A stretch of DNA of 64,000 nt from Hyphococcus formosus (GCF_046736345.1 NZ_CP157210.1:558001-622000), one strand, 5' to 3'; counted from the stretch's first letter, positions 26,924-35,759 are shown. Numbers and translations are program-made. The notes: a model not told the origin generated them from the letters alone.

Positions 26924-27835
26924 CTAACCGCGACAGGTCTGCATGATTCTCATTTGTACATCTCTTGAGAGGATGCTTCCATAGTTGAGAATTTCACCGC
27001 TGGTCCATGCCTCGGCAATATTGGTTGAAACACAGTCGCAATAGGCATCAACGTCGTCGATACCGTCAGAAAACGACGCAGTCTTTTGACATTCCGTCAG
27101 TTCGAAAAACGCAACTTTTTCGCCGACACGACAAACCTTCATGGCGAGAATTTCTTTCATCACCAAATCATTGCTGTGTGAGTCTAAATCGGGGAAAGTT
27201 TCCAGCTGTTCAATTTCCTCTTCGAGATACGCAATTTGCATATCCTGTTTTTCGGCTCGTGCGGGGTCGGTTTCTTTCGCCCGTTTTTGTTTTGCCCGAT
27301 CGTATGCATATCGTTTAGGGAATAGCATCAGCTTGTTTTCTTCAAAACTTTTCTGGCTTCGCCTTTCGCGGGCGGCATTTGCATGCTGGTCAACGCATGC
27401 GCAATCCCACAGGTTGTTATGGGCTGGTGTATCCGCGCAAAATTGCGCCGCTGGATCGGAATAAGACGATGCCGATGCGGCGGCCTCGATAAGAGCAGGG
27501 GCATTGGCCTGTTGCGCTGACGTTGATTTTGTTTCTCCCGCGTCGACGCTTGCGCGATAGGCATTATAGGTATTGACGCATCGGGTTCCCAAATTTGTTG
27601 CCATAGAGACCCGATGTCCTACGTCAAATGCACGTTTGCAGGCTTTCTGGCATGCGCCGGCCAGATTTTGATCGCGGTTGCTCTGGCAATAAGATTGAAT
27701 GGCGTCCGCTTTTTCTCGATTGATGACGTCTCCCGCCATTAGATAGTCGAGACCGATTTTTGCTGGCAGGTTTTCAGCGCTCGCTGCACCGACTAAGAAA
27801 ACAAGAAAACTCAAAATTACGATTACAGGTTTCAT
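26924..27835 (-). CDS. secreted cysteine-rich protein, unknown
   Basis: A 303-residue protein with signal peptide MKPVIVILSFLVFLVGAASA. The mature part holds 12 Cys, arranged as C-x11-C-x3-C near residues 50-66, then FCADTPAHNNLWDCACVDQH and later DAYCDCVSTNIAEAW: two similar C-x-C-V elements each followed by a helix, which looks like an internal duplication. A Lys/Glu-rich predicted coiled coil (about residues 175-225) separates them. Likely periplasmic and disulfide-bonded. I do not recognise the family. Starts at ATG 27835; its 3' end faces rpoD. Confidence 0.65.
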   Translation of the reverse strand: MKPVIVILSFLVFLVGAASAENLPAKIGLDYLMAGDVINREKADAIQSYCQSNRDQNLAGACQKACKRAFDVGHRVSMATNLGTRCVNTYNAYRASVDAGETKSTSAQQANAPALIEAAASASSYSDPAAQFCADTPAHNNLWDCACVDQHANAARERRSQKSFEENKLMLFPKRYAYDRAKQKRAKETDPARAEKQDMQIAYLEEEIEQLETFPDLDSHSNDLVMKEILAMKVCRVGEKVAFFELTECQKTASFSDGIDDVDAYCDCVSTNIAEAWTSGEILNYGSILSRDVQMRIMQTCRG

Positions 27836-27945
27836 CTACTCCCCTCCGATAGAAACGCCGCGAACCTAGATTGCGTTTTGCAATATTGCAAATAGTTAGA
27901 GTAGATTAGGGCCTCTTAAATAAGCAGCCAAAATTCGAAAATAAA

Positions 27946-27975
27946 AACGCCCGACATAATGTTATGTCGGGCGTT
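27946..27975 (-). terminator. intrinsic terminator of katG
   Basis: AACGCCCGACATAA (27946-27959) and TTATGTCGGGCGTT (27962-27975) pair over 14 bp with a 2-nt nominal loop. On the minus strand the stem is followed by TTTTAT. It begins 24 bp past the katG stop. Confidence 0.88.
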
Positions 27976-27998
27976 ATATTTCTTGGGCTTGAGATCGT

Positions 27999-30338
27999 TT
28001 ATGACCGTTTCAGATCAAAACGGTCTGCGGTCATGACTTTTGTCCATGCTGCGATAAAGTCATTGAGGAATTTCTCCTCGGCATTGTCATAGGCATAGAC
28101 CTCGACGACCGCACGAAGCTCCGCATTCGAACCAAAAACGAGGTCATTTTCGGTTGCGGTCCATTTGAGATCACCGGTCTGGCGATCACGACCTTCGAAA
28201 ACATATTCTTCGCCCGATGGTGCCCATTTGGTCGACATATCCAGCAGATTGACGAAAAAGTCGTTGCTGAGCGTACCTGGTGCATCGGTCAGGACACCAT
28301 GTTTTGCACCGCCCGCATTTGCGTCAAGCGCGCGCATGCCACCGATCAAAACCGTCATTTCAGGAACGGTCAGGTTCAACAGGCTCGCCCGATCAACCAG
28401 CAATTCAGCCGGAGAGCGATCATTCCCCGCATCGATATGATTGCGGAAACCGTCTGCCGCCGGTTTCAGCAGGTCAAACGATGCGACATCGGTTTGCTCT
28501 TGCGAGGCATCCATTCGGCCCGGTTCAAAGGGAACGGTAATCGTATGACCAGCGTCGTTCGCCGCTTTTTCGATTGCCGCAGCACCGCCAAGCACGATCA
28601 AATCGGCTAGTGATACTTTTTTGCCGCCCGATTGAGCGTCGTTAAAGCTCTGCTGAACACCTTCCAAGGCAGAAATCACTTTTGCGATTTCCTCCGGGTT
28701 GTTCACCGCCCAATCTTTTTGTGGCGCGAGGCGAATGCGGGCCCCATTGGCACCGCCGCGTCGATCCGTACCACGGAAGGTCGAGGCCGATGCCCACGCC
28801 GTGCGGACGAGTTCCGGAACGGTTAGGTCCGTAGCCAGAATATCGGCCTTGAGCGAGGCGATGTCTTGAGCGTTGATCAAGGCGTGATCAACCGCAGGGA
28901 TCGGATCTTGCCAAATCAATTCTTCGTCCGGCACTTCGGACCCAAGGTAAAGTGCACGTGGGCCCATATCGCGGTGGGTCAGCTTGAACCATGCTTTAGC
29001 AAAAGCCAGTTCAAATTCCTCCGGGTTCTCGTAAAAGCGTTCCGAGACTTTACGGAATTCCGGATCAAATTTGAGCGCAAGGTCCGTCGTGAACATAATG
29101 GGCGCATGGCGCTTGTTCGGATCAAACGCATCGGGCGCTAATTGCGCGGCCGCTTCTTCGGTGGGTATCCACTGAACGGCACCGGCAGGGCTGCGGGTCT
29201 GCTTCCATTCGAAGTTAAACAAATTGCCGAAATATTGGTGCGTCCATTCCGTTGGATTAGCCGTCCAGGAGCCTTCAAGGCCACTGGTGATTGTATCTTC
29301 GGCGTTACCCTTTCCGCATTTATTCACCCAGCCGAGGCCTTGTTCTTCCATGCCAGCGGCGGCGGGTTCTGCTTCGAGACATTCTTCCGGCTTGTGTGCG
29401 CCATGCGCCTTACCAAAAGTGTGACCGCCCGCAATGAGCGCAATCGTTTCCTCGTCGGTCATTGCCATACCGCGGAAAGCCTGACGAATGTCATGCGCAG
29501 CGGCGAGGGGATCAGGATTTCCATTCGGGCCTTCGGGGTTTACATAGATAAGCCCCATCTGTGTTGCCGCTAGCGGCTTGCCCAATTCGCGTTCACCGTG
29601 GAAGCGTTTGTTCCCGGCCAGCATTTCGGTTTCCGGTCCCCAATTGACAAGCTCCGCCTCCCAATCATCTTCCCGGCCACCGGCGAAACCAAAGGTTTTA
29701 AAGCCCATGGATTCCATGGCAACGTTACCGGTCAGCACCATCAGATCGCTCCAGGAAACGGAGCGGCCATATTTTTGTTTGATTGGCCACAATAAACGGC
29801 GGGCTTTATCGAGGCTGACATTGTCCGGCCAGCTATTGAGCGGCTCAAAACGTTGCTGACCGCCGCCAGCGCCGCCGCGCCCGTCATACATTCTGTACGT
29901 CCCGGCAGAGTGCCACGCCATGCGAATAAAAAATGGTCCGTAGTGACCATAATCGGCTGGCCACCAGTCTTGCGAGTCCGTCATCAACGCTTCGATTTCT
30001 TGTTTCAAAACGTCAAGATCGACTTTGGCAAACTCAGCCGCGTAATCGAAATCCGCGCCCATCGGGTCAGATAGGTCGTCATTGCGGCGCAGTGGGCTAA
30101 GGTCTAGCATTTCCGGCCACCAGAACTCGTTCGATTTCGCCACGTCTTCGCGTGCAGCAGACGCAGTGGGCGTTTCGTGCGGCATCTCAGCGTCGTGATC
30201 TTTCGTTTCACTTGCTAATTGTTCGCTGGTCGTGAACGCTTTTTCGTCGGTTTGTTTCTCGCTGGAGCAAGCCGATGCGAATGCAAGCGCCAATGTCGCG
30301 GCGGTTGCATAAAGCACCGTTTTTGAATTGCGTGTCAT
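27999..30338 (-). CDS. katG: catalase-peroxidase KatG with lipoprotein-type leader
   Basis: Bifunctional heme enzyme that removes H2O2. The 779-residue protein has both homologous peroxidase halves. The distal heme pocket is Arg139, Trp142, His143 in FFIRMAWHSAGTY; the proximal His lies in ALIAGGHTFGKAHGA; LIYVNPEGPNG supplies the Tyr and RGMAMTDEE the Met of the Met-Tyr-Trp adduct. Unlike usual cytoplasmic KatG, it begins with MTRNSKTVLYATAATLALAF-ASAC-SSEKQ, a signal peptide with Cys24 as a lipobox-like cysteine (Ala at -3 is atypical), followed by an acidic, flexible 40-residue linker. It is thus probably exported, as in KatP-type periplasmic enzymes. No katG-type regulator is adjacent. 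Confidence 0.93.
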   Translation of the reverse strand: MTRNSKTVLYATAATLALAFASACSSEKQTDEKAFTTSEQLASETKDHDAEMPHETPTASAAREDVAKSNEFWWPEMLDLSPLRRNDDLSDPMGADFDYAAEFAKVDLDVLKQEIEALMTDSQDWWPADYGHYGPFFIRMAWHSAGTYRMYDGRGGAGGGQQRFEPLNSWPDNVSLDKARRLLWPIKQKYGRSVSWSDLMVLTGNVAMESMGFKTFGFAGGREDDWEAELVNWGPETEMLAGNKRFHGERELGKPLAATQMGLIYVNPEGPNGNPDPLAAAHDIRQAFRGMAMTDEETIALIAGGHTFGKAHGAHKPEECLEAEPAAAGMEEQGLGWVNKCGKGNAEDTITSGLEGSWTANPTEWTHQYFGNLFNFEWKQTRSPAGAVQWIPTEEAAAQLAPDAFDPNKRHAPIMFTTDLALKFDPEFRKVSERFYENPEEFELAFAKAWFKLTHRDMGPRALYLGSEVPDEELIWQDPIPAVDHALINAQDIASLKADILATDLTVPELVRTAWASASTFRGTDRRGGANGARIRLAPQKDWAVNNPEEIAKVISALEGVQQSFNDAQSGGKKVSLADLIVLGGAAAIEKAANDAGHTITVPFEPGRMDASQEQTDVASFDLLKPAADGFRNHIDAGNDRSPAELLVDRASLLNLTVPEMTVLIGGMRALDANAGGAKHGVLTDAPGTLSNDFFVNLLDMSTKWAPSGEEYVFEGRDRQTGDLKWTATENDLVFGSNAELRAVVEVYAYDNAEEKFLNDFIAAWTKVMTADRFDLKRS

Positions 30339-30559
30339 GATTAGACTCCCAAAAAATATATGGTGAAGAGATGATTACAAAGGCCGCGCGATCTCTGAGT
30401 TCAAAATATCGACATCTTCGCTCAGTGTACAATTGATAGTCTTGATGCGACGAATCGGTCCGCTCTATATATGCGTGAAAATGCCGTAATTACTGGCCCT
30501 CAAGCCGGTACAGAAGTCACCGAATCACATGAAAAGAAGCTCGTAAACAAGGAGTTCCC

Positions 30560-30853
30560 ATGACATCCCCAGTTGGATCAAAAGCCAATAAGTCACAATT
30601 TGATTGTTATGATGACCTGAGTGATGACGAGCCTTATTTCGTCATTCGCGCGGATGACCCATTATCGGACGCGCTAATTGAGCTGCATGCCTATATCGGT
30701 GCCGGACAATCCGGTGCTGCGCACAATAAGCTTGCGGAGATCATGGAACTCACGCGCGAGCGTCCGCCGCGTCCATCGGACTCACCAAAATATCGTGAGA
30801 CCTTTGCGATTTCTCAAGCAATGGAAGTCTGGCGCCGTAATAATAAGCGCTAG
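30560..30853 (+). CDS. hypothetical protein, 97 aa
   Basis: A small, soluble protein, acidic in the first half (DDLSDDEPYFVIRADDPL) and basic at the end (EVWRRNNKR). The middle, DALIELHAYIGAGQSGAAHNKLAEIMELTRER, is probably helical. A strong AAGGAG ribosome site precedes ATG 30560, supporting real translation. It is divergent from katG (222 bp apart). No family is recognised; a role linked to KatG is not supported by anything but position. Confidence 0.6.
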   Translation: MTSPVGSKANKSQFDCYDDLSDDEPYFVIRADDPLSDALIELHAYIGAGQSGAAHNKLAEIMELTRERPPRPSDSPKYRETFAISQAMEVWRRNNKR

Positions 30854-30979
30854 TCACTTTTGTTATCGTAATATCAATCCAATAGCGGCTGCGCTACACT
30901 CTTGCGTGTAGTTGCGCTTTCGCTAAGGTTTGCAGCGAATTTAATCGCGGCCTTACCGAAGGCCGAACAGGAGGAAAAG

Positions 30980-31276
30980 ATGGCGATTGACGGTAAATGG
31001 AACATCACGATTAAGACGCCAATGGGTGACCAGAACGCTGTATTGACGCTTAAGCAGGATGGCGATGCGTTGACCGGCGAAATGTCGGGTTCTGCGGGTC
31101 AGTCTGAGATTGAAAATGGCAAGGTCGATGGCGACAAGTTGACTTGGGCGGCTAAAGTAACATCACCAATGCCGATCACACTCGAATTTGAAGCACTCAC
31201 GGAAGGGGACAAAATCTCCGGTAACGTGAAGCTTGGCGCATTCGGGACCTCGACATTTACGGGCACTGCGGCCTAA
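30980..31276 (+). CDS. conserved hypothetical beta-rich protein, 98 aa
   Basis: From ATG 30980 (perfect AGGAGG seven bases upstream) a 98-residue protein: MAIDGKWNITIKTPMGDQNAVLTLKQ, then alternating strands with the repeated G-x-K/D-x-T-W / L-T-G-E-M pattern (DGDALTGEMSG, NGKVDGDKLTWAAKV, EGDKISGNVKLG). It looks like a small all-beta barrel of the kind found fused in lipocalin-like or nucleotide-binding contexts, without catalytic residues. No signal peptide. It is 9 bp before the DUF885 lipoprotein gene and probably in one transcript with it. Confidence 0.7.
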   Translation: MAIDGKWNITIKTPMGDQNAVLTLKQDGDALTGEMSGSAGQSEIENGKVDGDKLTWAAKVTSPMPITLEFEALTEGDKISGNVKLGAFGTSTFTGTAA

Positions 31277-31285
31277 ATTCTATCC

Positions 31286-32635
31286 ATGCATCGTTTCGCC
31301 GCCGCCATAGCTGCTGGTCTCGCGCTTGCTGCTTGCGGCGGCGAAAATGCTGACGACACCCAAATTTCTCTGGGGGGTACCGCCCCGCCCACAGAAGAAG
31401 AGCGCTATATCGCTTCGGCGGAAAGCTCGGCCAGCCTCGATTCCATCGCACAATCATTTGTCCAATTGGCGCTCGCGATCGGCGAGCATGATCCGGCATT
31501 TGTTGATGCCTATCATGGCCCGGAAGAATGGGCCGACGAAGCAAAAGCGCAATCGCGTTCACTCGAACAATTGGAAATGGAAGCGCAAGGGCTGTTGATT
31601 TCGGTCGCGCGTGCCAATGCGGATGGCGAAACCGTTCGCGGCGCGATGCTCGAGAAATTAATCCGTGCGGCGCTTACCCGAATAGAGATGACACAAGGCG
31701 AGGCGTTTTCTTTCGATGAAGAAACGCGCCGCCTTTATGATACCGTCGCGCCTGAATATTCGATTGCTGAATTTGACGCTGCGCGGGCGGAGATCGAAAA
31801 GCTGTTGCCGGGCGATGAACCTTTACATGAGCGGGTAGAAGCGTTCAGAAATTCATTGGCGATACCATCTGATCGATTGAGAGCGGTTTTCGATGCGGCC
31901 ATTAAAGAATGCCGCGCACGCACCTTATCCCATTATGATTTGCCGGCGGATGAACGGTTCGAGCTTGAGTTTGTCACTGACAAACCATGGAGCGGTTATA
32001 ATTGGTATCAGGGCGATTTCGAAAGCCTGATACAGGTCAATACCGACTTGCCAATCGTAATCGACCGAGCCGTCGATCTCGGCTGTCACGAAGGTTATCC
32101 GGGGCACCATACCTGGAATGTGATGCTAGAGCGTGACCTTTTGAATGACAAAGGGTGGATAGAATATTCTGTGTACCCGCTTTTTTCTCCATTATCGGTA
32201 ATTGCCGAAGGGTCAGCGAATTATGGCATTGATCTAGCGTTTCCCGGCGAGGAAAAGATCTCATTTGAACGCGATGTATTGTTTCCCCTTGCGGGGTTGG
32301 ACCCGGCTAAGGCCGAATTATTGGCAAAGGTCAATGAACAGCGCGATAAACTCGCGCAATCGCGGAACCATGTTGCACGTGAATATCTCGACGGAAAGAT
32401 AAATCGAGAAGAGGCCATCGAGATGATTATGAAATATCTTCTCGAAGGGCGGGATAGAGCCGAACAGACCGTCCGGTTTATCGAAACCTATCGCGGGTAT
32501 GTTTTGAATTACGAACTGGGCCGGGACCTTGTTGCGGGATTTGTCGAACGCAATAGCAATAAGACGACCAGTCGTTGGAATGCTTTTGAAACCTTATTGA
32601 CGACGCCCCTCGCTGCGTCGGATATCGCACCATAA
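31286..32635 (+). CDS. DUF885 family lipoprotein, putative metallopeptidase
   Basis: A 449-residue protein. The N-terminus MHRFAAAIAAGLALAACGG has a good lipobox (LALAAC), so it is probably an outer- or inner-membrane lipoprotein facing the periplasm. The DUF885 hallmark, here Cys267-His-Glu-Gly-Tyr-Pro-Gly-His-His275, is a zinc-site-like motif of the His-Glu-x-x-x-x-His type seen in this family, whose activity is thought to be peptidase-like. The C-terminal GRDRAEQTVRFIETYRGYVLNYELGRDLV segment is also family-typical. Its stop overlaps the next start (TAATG), so both are translationally coupled. Confidence 0.83.
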   Translation: MHRFAAAIAAGLALAACGGENADDTQISLGGTAPPTEEERYIASAESSASLDSIAQSFVQLALAIGEHDPAFVDAYHGPEEWADEAKAQSRSLEQLEMEAQGLLISVARANADGETVRGAMLEKLIRAALTRIEMTQGEAFSFDEETRRLYDTVAPEYSIAEFDAARAEIEKLLPGDEPLHERVEAFRNSLAIPSDRLRAVFDAAIKECRARTLSHYDLPADERFELEFVTDKPWSGYNWYQGDFESLIQVNTDLPIVIDRAVDLGCHEGYPGHHTWNVMLERDLLNDKGWIEYSVYPLFSPLSVIAEGSANYGIDLAFPGEEKISFERDVLFPLAGLDPAKAELLAKVNEQRDKLAQSRNHVAREYLDGKINREEAIEMIMKYLLEGRDRAEQTVRFIETYRGYVLNYELGRDLVAGFVERNSNKTTSRWNAFETLLTTPLAASDIAP

Positions 32636-33393
32636 TGACATTCAAATCGCTAATTCAGCGCGTTCACCTCTGGGCTGGTTTGATCCTTGGCATTCAAGTA
32701 CTGCTTTGGATGTTGAGCGGCGTGGTGATGAGCTGGTTTCCGATTGAACTTGTAAGAGGTGAGGTCAGTGCCTATTCCGCGCCATCGATACCGCTAGAGG
32801 CGGAGACATTTGCATCGCCCGGCGGAATCATCGCTCAAGCCGAAGGGGCAACTTCGCTTGAGCTAAAGCGATTTATGGGGAAAACAGTTTACATTGCTCG
32901 TGGCGAAAGCGGCATTGCCAATGGCATATATGATGCGTCCAGTGGCGAACGCATTACACCGCTGAATGAAGCGACTGTCCGAAAGATTGCGGAACAGGAC
33001 TATGTCGGGGCCGGCAATGTGGTCCGCGCTGCGTTATTATCTTATCCGCCTAAAGAATATCGTGCCGAACGCCCGGTGTGGCGCGTTGATTTTGATGACC
33101 GGTTTCATACGCGCCTCTATATTGCGCCCAATACCGGCGAGGTCCGGGCCAGGCGGAATGATATTTGGCGGCTTTATGATTTTTTCTGGATGCTGCACAT
33201 CATGGATTATGGTGAGCGGGAAGATTTCAATAATCCGCTTTTGATGGCGGCTTCATTGACGGGATTGATCTTTGCTGTGTCGGGGCTGATCGTTGTTGGC
33301 TACCGGTTGCGGCGTGGTCGCTTCAACAATGATATTTCCCTTTTGATCGGTAAGCGTTCAAAGAAAGTGACAATGCATAAAAGCGAAAAATAA
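32635..33393 (+). CDS. PepSY-associated membrane protein
   Basis: A 252-residue protein with N-terminal membrane helix (residues 12-32, HLWAGLILGIQVLLWMLSGVVMSWF) and a C-terminal one (about 203-225, MAASLTGLIFAVSGLIVVGYRL) around a periplasmic domain. The HxWxG...SG and final RLRRG pattern matches PepSY_TM proteins, and the middle has RVDFDDRFHTRLYIAPNTGEV like a PepSY unit. This family is often tied to iron/heme uptake or protease control. The coupling to the DUF885 putative peptidase suggests that PepSY may regulate or anchor it; inference only. Confidence 0.78.
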   Translation: MTFKSLIQRVHLWAGLILGIQVLLWMLSGVVMSWFPIELVRGEVSAYSAPSIPLEAETFASPGGIIAQAEGATSLELKRFMGKTVYIARGESGIANGIYDASSGERITPLNEATVRKIAEQDYVGAGNVVRAALLSYPPKEYRAERPVWRVDFDDRFHTRLYIAPNTGEVRARRNDIWRLYDFFWMLHIMDYGEREDFNNPLLMAASLTGLIFAVSGLIVVGYRLRRGRFNNDISLLIGKRSKKVTMHKSEK

Positions 33394-33394
33394 A

Positions 33395-33420
33395 AAACGC
33401 CGAACTCAAGTTCGGCGTTT
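33395..33420. terminator. terminator between the PepSY gene and the convergent small gene
   Basis: AAACGCCGAAC (33395-33405) and GTTCGGCGTTT (33410-33420) form an 11-bp stem with a TCAA loop, starting two bases past the PepSY stop. A/T-rich flanks on both sides (AAAAA before, TTTAT after) allow function in both directions. Confidence 0.88.
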
Positions 33421-33446
33421 ATCTTGGATTGCTTTTTTGCGTATGA

Positions 33447-33761
33447 TCAGAACGCGAAATAAATAGGCTCGGGTGCTGCGAGGGAGGGCTCTTCTTCGCT
33501 CTCGTCTTTATCGGCCTTTGCCAATCTTTTTTTGCTCTCTTCAGGGCAGGTCGCATCGTCATGGTCAGCGGCAGAATTGGTTCCTGCACCGATGACAAAT
33601 GATAAAAAAGCACGAGGTTTACTTTTCTCGGCTTTTGCTTCTTCGCCGATGCTTGATCCCGCGGTTGATGAGAAAATAGGCCCTGGCGTAGCTTGCGCGG
33701 CGCTCAGCATCATCGCGATGACGGCCGAGACACTTGCGGCTGAGTGTACAAATTTGCCCAT
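33447..33761 (-). CDS. hypothetical secreted small protein, 104 aa
   Basis: Signal peptide-like start MGKFVHSAASVSAVIAMMLSAAQA, then a short mature region rich in Ala, Ser, Lys and Glu (EEAKAEKSKPRAF, KRLAKADKDESEEEP) ending in IYFAF. Low complexity and charged, with a single Cys. It may be a genuine periplasmic peptide or an over-called frame; the convergent terminator at 33395-33420 and a GAGAGGAATT site before ATG 33761 give modest support. Function unknown. Confidence 0.45.
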   Translation of the reverse strand: MGKFVHSAASVSAVIAMMLSAAQATPGPIFSSTAGSSIGEEAKAEKSKPRAFLSFVIGAGTNSAADHDDATCPEESKKRLAKADKDESEEEPSLAAPEPIYFAF

Positions 33762-33897
33762 GATAAATTCCTCTCCAAGGAGAATATGCCCGTGACCACT
33801 CAGTCAAGGCAAGAAAATTTATCTATGAACACGGGTATGTTACCTTACCATGAAGTAATGTTCTGGCGCGTAACTATGCTGTACCGCAACAATATTC

Positions 33898-33926
33898 CGG
33901 AATGCAGCCCAAGACCGCATTCCGGT
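33898..33926 (-). terminator. hairpin downstream of ald
   Basis: CCGGAATGC at 33898-33906 pairs with GCATTCCGG at 33918-33926 over an 11-nt loop, 14 bp beyond the ald stop. On the minus strand the stem is followed by AATATTG rather than a T-run, so it may need help to terminate. Confidence 0.5.
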
Positions 33927-33940
33927 AGAGAAATACTTGC

Positions 33941-35050
33941 TTAGAGCGCTTCAAGCGCCGGCGTGAAGTCTGAATTCAAGGCTTCGGCAACGGCCTTATA
34001 GGTGACCTTACCGCGGTGCACATTAAGCCCTTCACGGAGATATGGGTTCTCGCGCAGGGCTGCGGTACCATTATTGGCGAGCATCAGGCCATAAGCCAAT
34101 GTCGCATTATTGAGCGCATGCGAGGAGGTGAGGGGAACGGCACCTGGCATGTTTGCGACGCAATAATGGATCACGTCATCAACCACATAGGTTGGGTCCT
34201 GATGAGTTGTTGCTTTTGATGTTTCAAAACAACCGCCTTGGTCGATCGCTACGTCAACGAGCACCGAACCATCCTTCATGCCTTTTAGCATCTCACGGGT
34301 AACGAGTTTTGGTGCGCTGGCACCGGGGATCAAAACGGCTCCGACAACCACATCCGCGACGTCCGTTTCTTCGTCGAGCGCCTCAAAGGTCGAATAGCGT
34401 GTTTTTGCACGGCCGTTGAAGAGTTCATCAAGCTCTGCGAGGCGACGCTGTGAACGGTCAAGTATGGTTACATCTGCACCAAGACCAACCGCCATGCGCG
34501 CCGCATGCGTACCAACGACACCGCCACCAATGACGAGGACCTTGGCTGGCAATACGCCGGGCACACCGCCCATCAGAAGCCCGCGTCCACCTTGGTGCGC
34601 GGTTAGGGCATAGGCCGCAGCCTGAATGGAAAGCCGTCCGGCGACTTCACTCATCGGTGCCAAAAGCGGCAGGCCGCCACGGGGATCGGTGACCGTTTCA
34701 TAGGCAACGGCAGTTACGCCAGATTCGATAAGGCCGCGCGCCTGATCGGGGTCGGGGGCAAGGTGTAGGTAGGTATATAGAATTTGCCCTTCGCGGAGCT
34801 GGACCCATTCGCTGGGCTGGGGTTCTTTGACTTTGACGATCATGTCTGATTGTTCAAAGACTGATTTCGCGTCCGGAGCGATTTTGGCACCAGCGGCTTC
34901 GTAGTCTGCATCAGTCGCTTTGATCCCGGCACCTGCACCGGTTTCGATCAGTACTTCATGCCCGTTCTGCACATATTCGCGGACGCTCCCAGGCACGAGT
35001 CCGACGCGGTATTCATGATTCTTGATTTCCTTAGGCACACCGACGCGCAT
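33941..35050 (-). CDS. ald: alanine dehydrogenase
   Basis: NAD-dependent reversible conversion of L-alanine to pyruvate and ammonia. From ATG 35050 it has 369 residues. The N-terminal MRVGVPKEIKNHEYRVGL, the catalytic-region MIVKVKEPQ (Lys) and YTYLHLAPD (His), and the Rossmann loop VIGGGVVGTHAARMAVGLGA are all characteristic. The frame opens four codons earlier, but GGAGG is spaced correctly for ATG 35050. It is divergently transcribed from an Lrp/AsnC-type regulator, the usual arrangement for alanine-responsive AldR control. Confidence 0.95.
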   Translation of the reverse strand: MRVGVPKEIKNHEYRVGLVPGSVREYVQNGHEVLIETGAGAGIKATDADYEAAGAKIAPDAKSVFEQSDMIVKVKEPQPSEWVQLREGQILYTYLHLAPDPDQARGLIESGVTAVAYETVTDPRGGLPLLAPMSEVAGRLSIQAAAYALTAHQGGRGLLMGGVPGVLPAKVLVIGGGVVGTHAARMAVGLGADVTILDRSQRRLAELDELFNGRAKTRYSTFEALDEETDVADVVVGAVLIPGASAPKLVTREMLKGMKDGSVLVDVAIDQGGCFETSKATTHQDPTYVVDDVIHYCVANMPGAVPLTSSHALNNATLAYGLMLANNGTAALRENPYLREGLNVHRGKVTYKAVAEALNSDFTPALEAL

Positions 35051-35150
35051 AGGATCCTCCATGTTAAAAGCTGCGGGGCAAAATAATATTCTTCCTTTTC
35101 GCGTATTTCATCGATAATTTTTGGCTATATAACGTTTGTCACGAAACCCA

Positions 35151-35176
35151 TTCGCGAATTAGCCAGTTTTCGCGAA
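35151..35176. promoter_or_regulatory. paired TTCGCGAA sites in the ald/lrp divergent region
   Basis: The palindrome TTCGCGAA occurs twice, at 35151-35158 and 35169-35176, with 18 bp between equivalent bases, inside the 151-bp gap between ald and the Lrp-type gene. Helically phased (about two turns minus three bases) repeats fit an oligomeric Lrp-family protein. Binding is inference. Confidence 0.5.
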
Positions 35177-35201
35177 TTTGATGCAGTAAATTGGAAAACG
35201 C

Positions 35202-35654
35202 ATGGACAAATTCGACGCCGCTATTCTTAAAATTTTACAAGAGGACGGGCAAACGCCTTTTGCGGATCTGGGCGAGCGGGTCGGCCTGTCTCCTTCTGCG
35301 TGCCACAAGCGGGTCAAAGAGCTTTGGCGAAGCGGCATGATTGCCCAGCAGGTGGTGATCGTAGACGAGGCCAAAGCTGGGCTCGAAACCTCGGTTTTTG
35401 TGCAGGCGACGCTCAAGAATCAGCAAGAGGCAACATTATCGGCATTTGAGAAAGCGGTGACGCGGCACCGGGAGATCATGGAATGCTATTTGATGGCCGG
35501 ATTGTCCGATTACTTGCTTCGAATCTTGTGTCGCGATGGGGCGGATTATGAACGGATTCACGCAGATATTTTAACGCGGTTGCCGGGGGTTGAGCGCGTC
35601 ATCACCAATTTTGCGATCCGCAAAGTGTTCCGTCGGACGGCGGTTCCGCTCTGA
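35202..35654 (+). CDS. Lrp/AsnC family transcriptional regulator (AldR-like)
   Basis: A 150-residue regulator with the N-terminal winged HTH (LKILQEDGQTPFADLGERVGLSPSACHKRVKEL) and the C-terminal RAM/AsnC ligand-binding domain (CYLMAGLSDYLLRILCRDGADYERIHADIL and a final GVERVITNFAIRKVF). Divergence from ald makes it the likely alanine-sensing regulator of that gene, as known for AldR proteins. Start ATG 35202; a weak GGAAAACG lies upstream. Confidence 0.9.
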   Translation: MDKFDAAILKILQEDGQTPFADLGERVGLSPSACHKRVKELWRSGMIAQQVVIVDEAKAGLETSVFVQATLKNQQEATLSAFEKAVTRHREIMECYLMAGLSDYLLRILCRDGADYERIHADILTRLPGVERVITNFAIRKVFRRTAVPL

Positions 35655-35759
35655 TCCGTTAAGGTTTCGATAAGAAAGTTAAATTTGAAATTAAAGCGTT
35701 AAGCGGTCGGCAAAAATTCAGCCTCATTCTGTTTATGCAACAAATGAGTGAGGGCTTAG

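Noticed and set aside
33744..33944. 66-residue plus-strand ORF between ald and the small secreted gene
   Set aside because: No ribosome site or domain; overlaps the start of the minus-strand small gene and the ald terminator hairpin.
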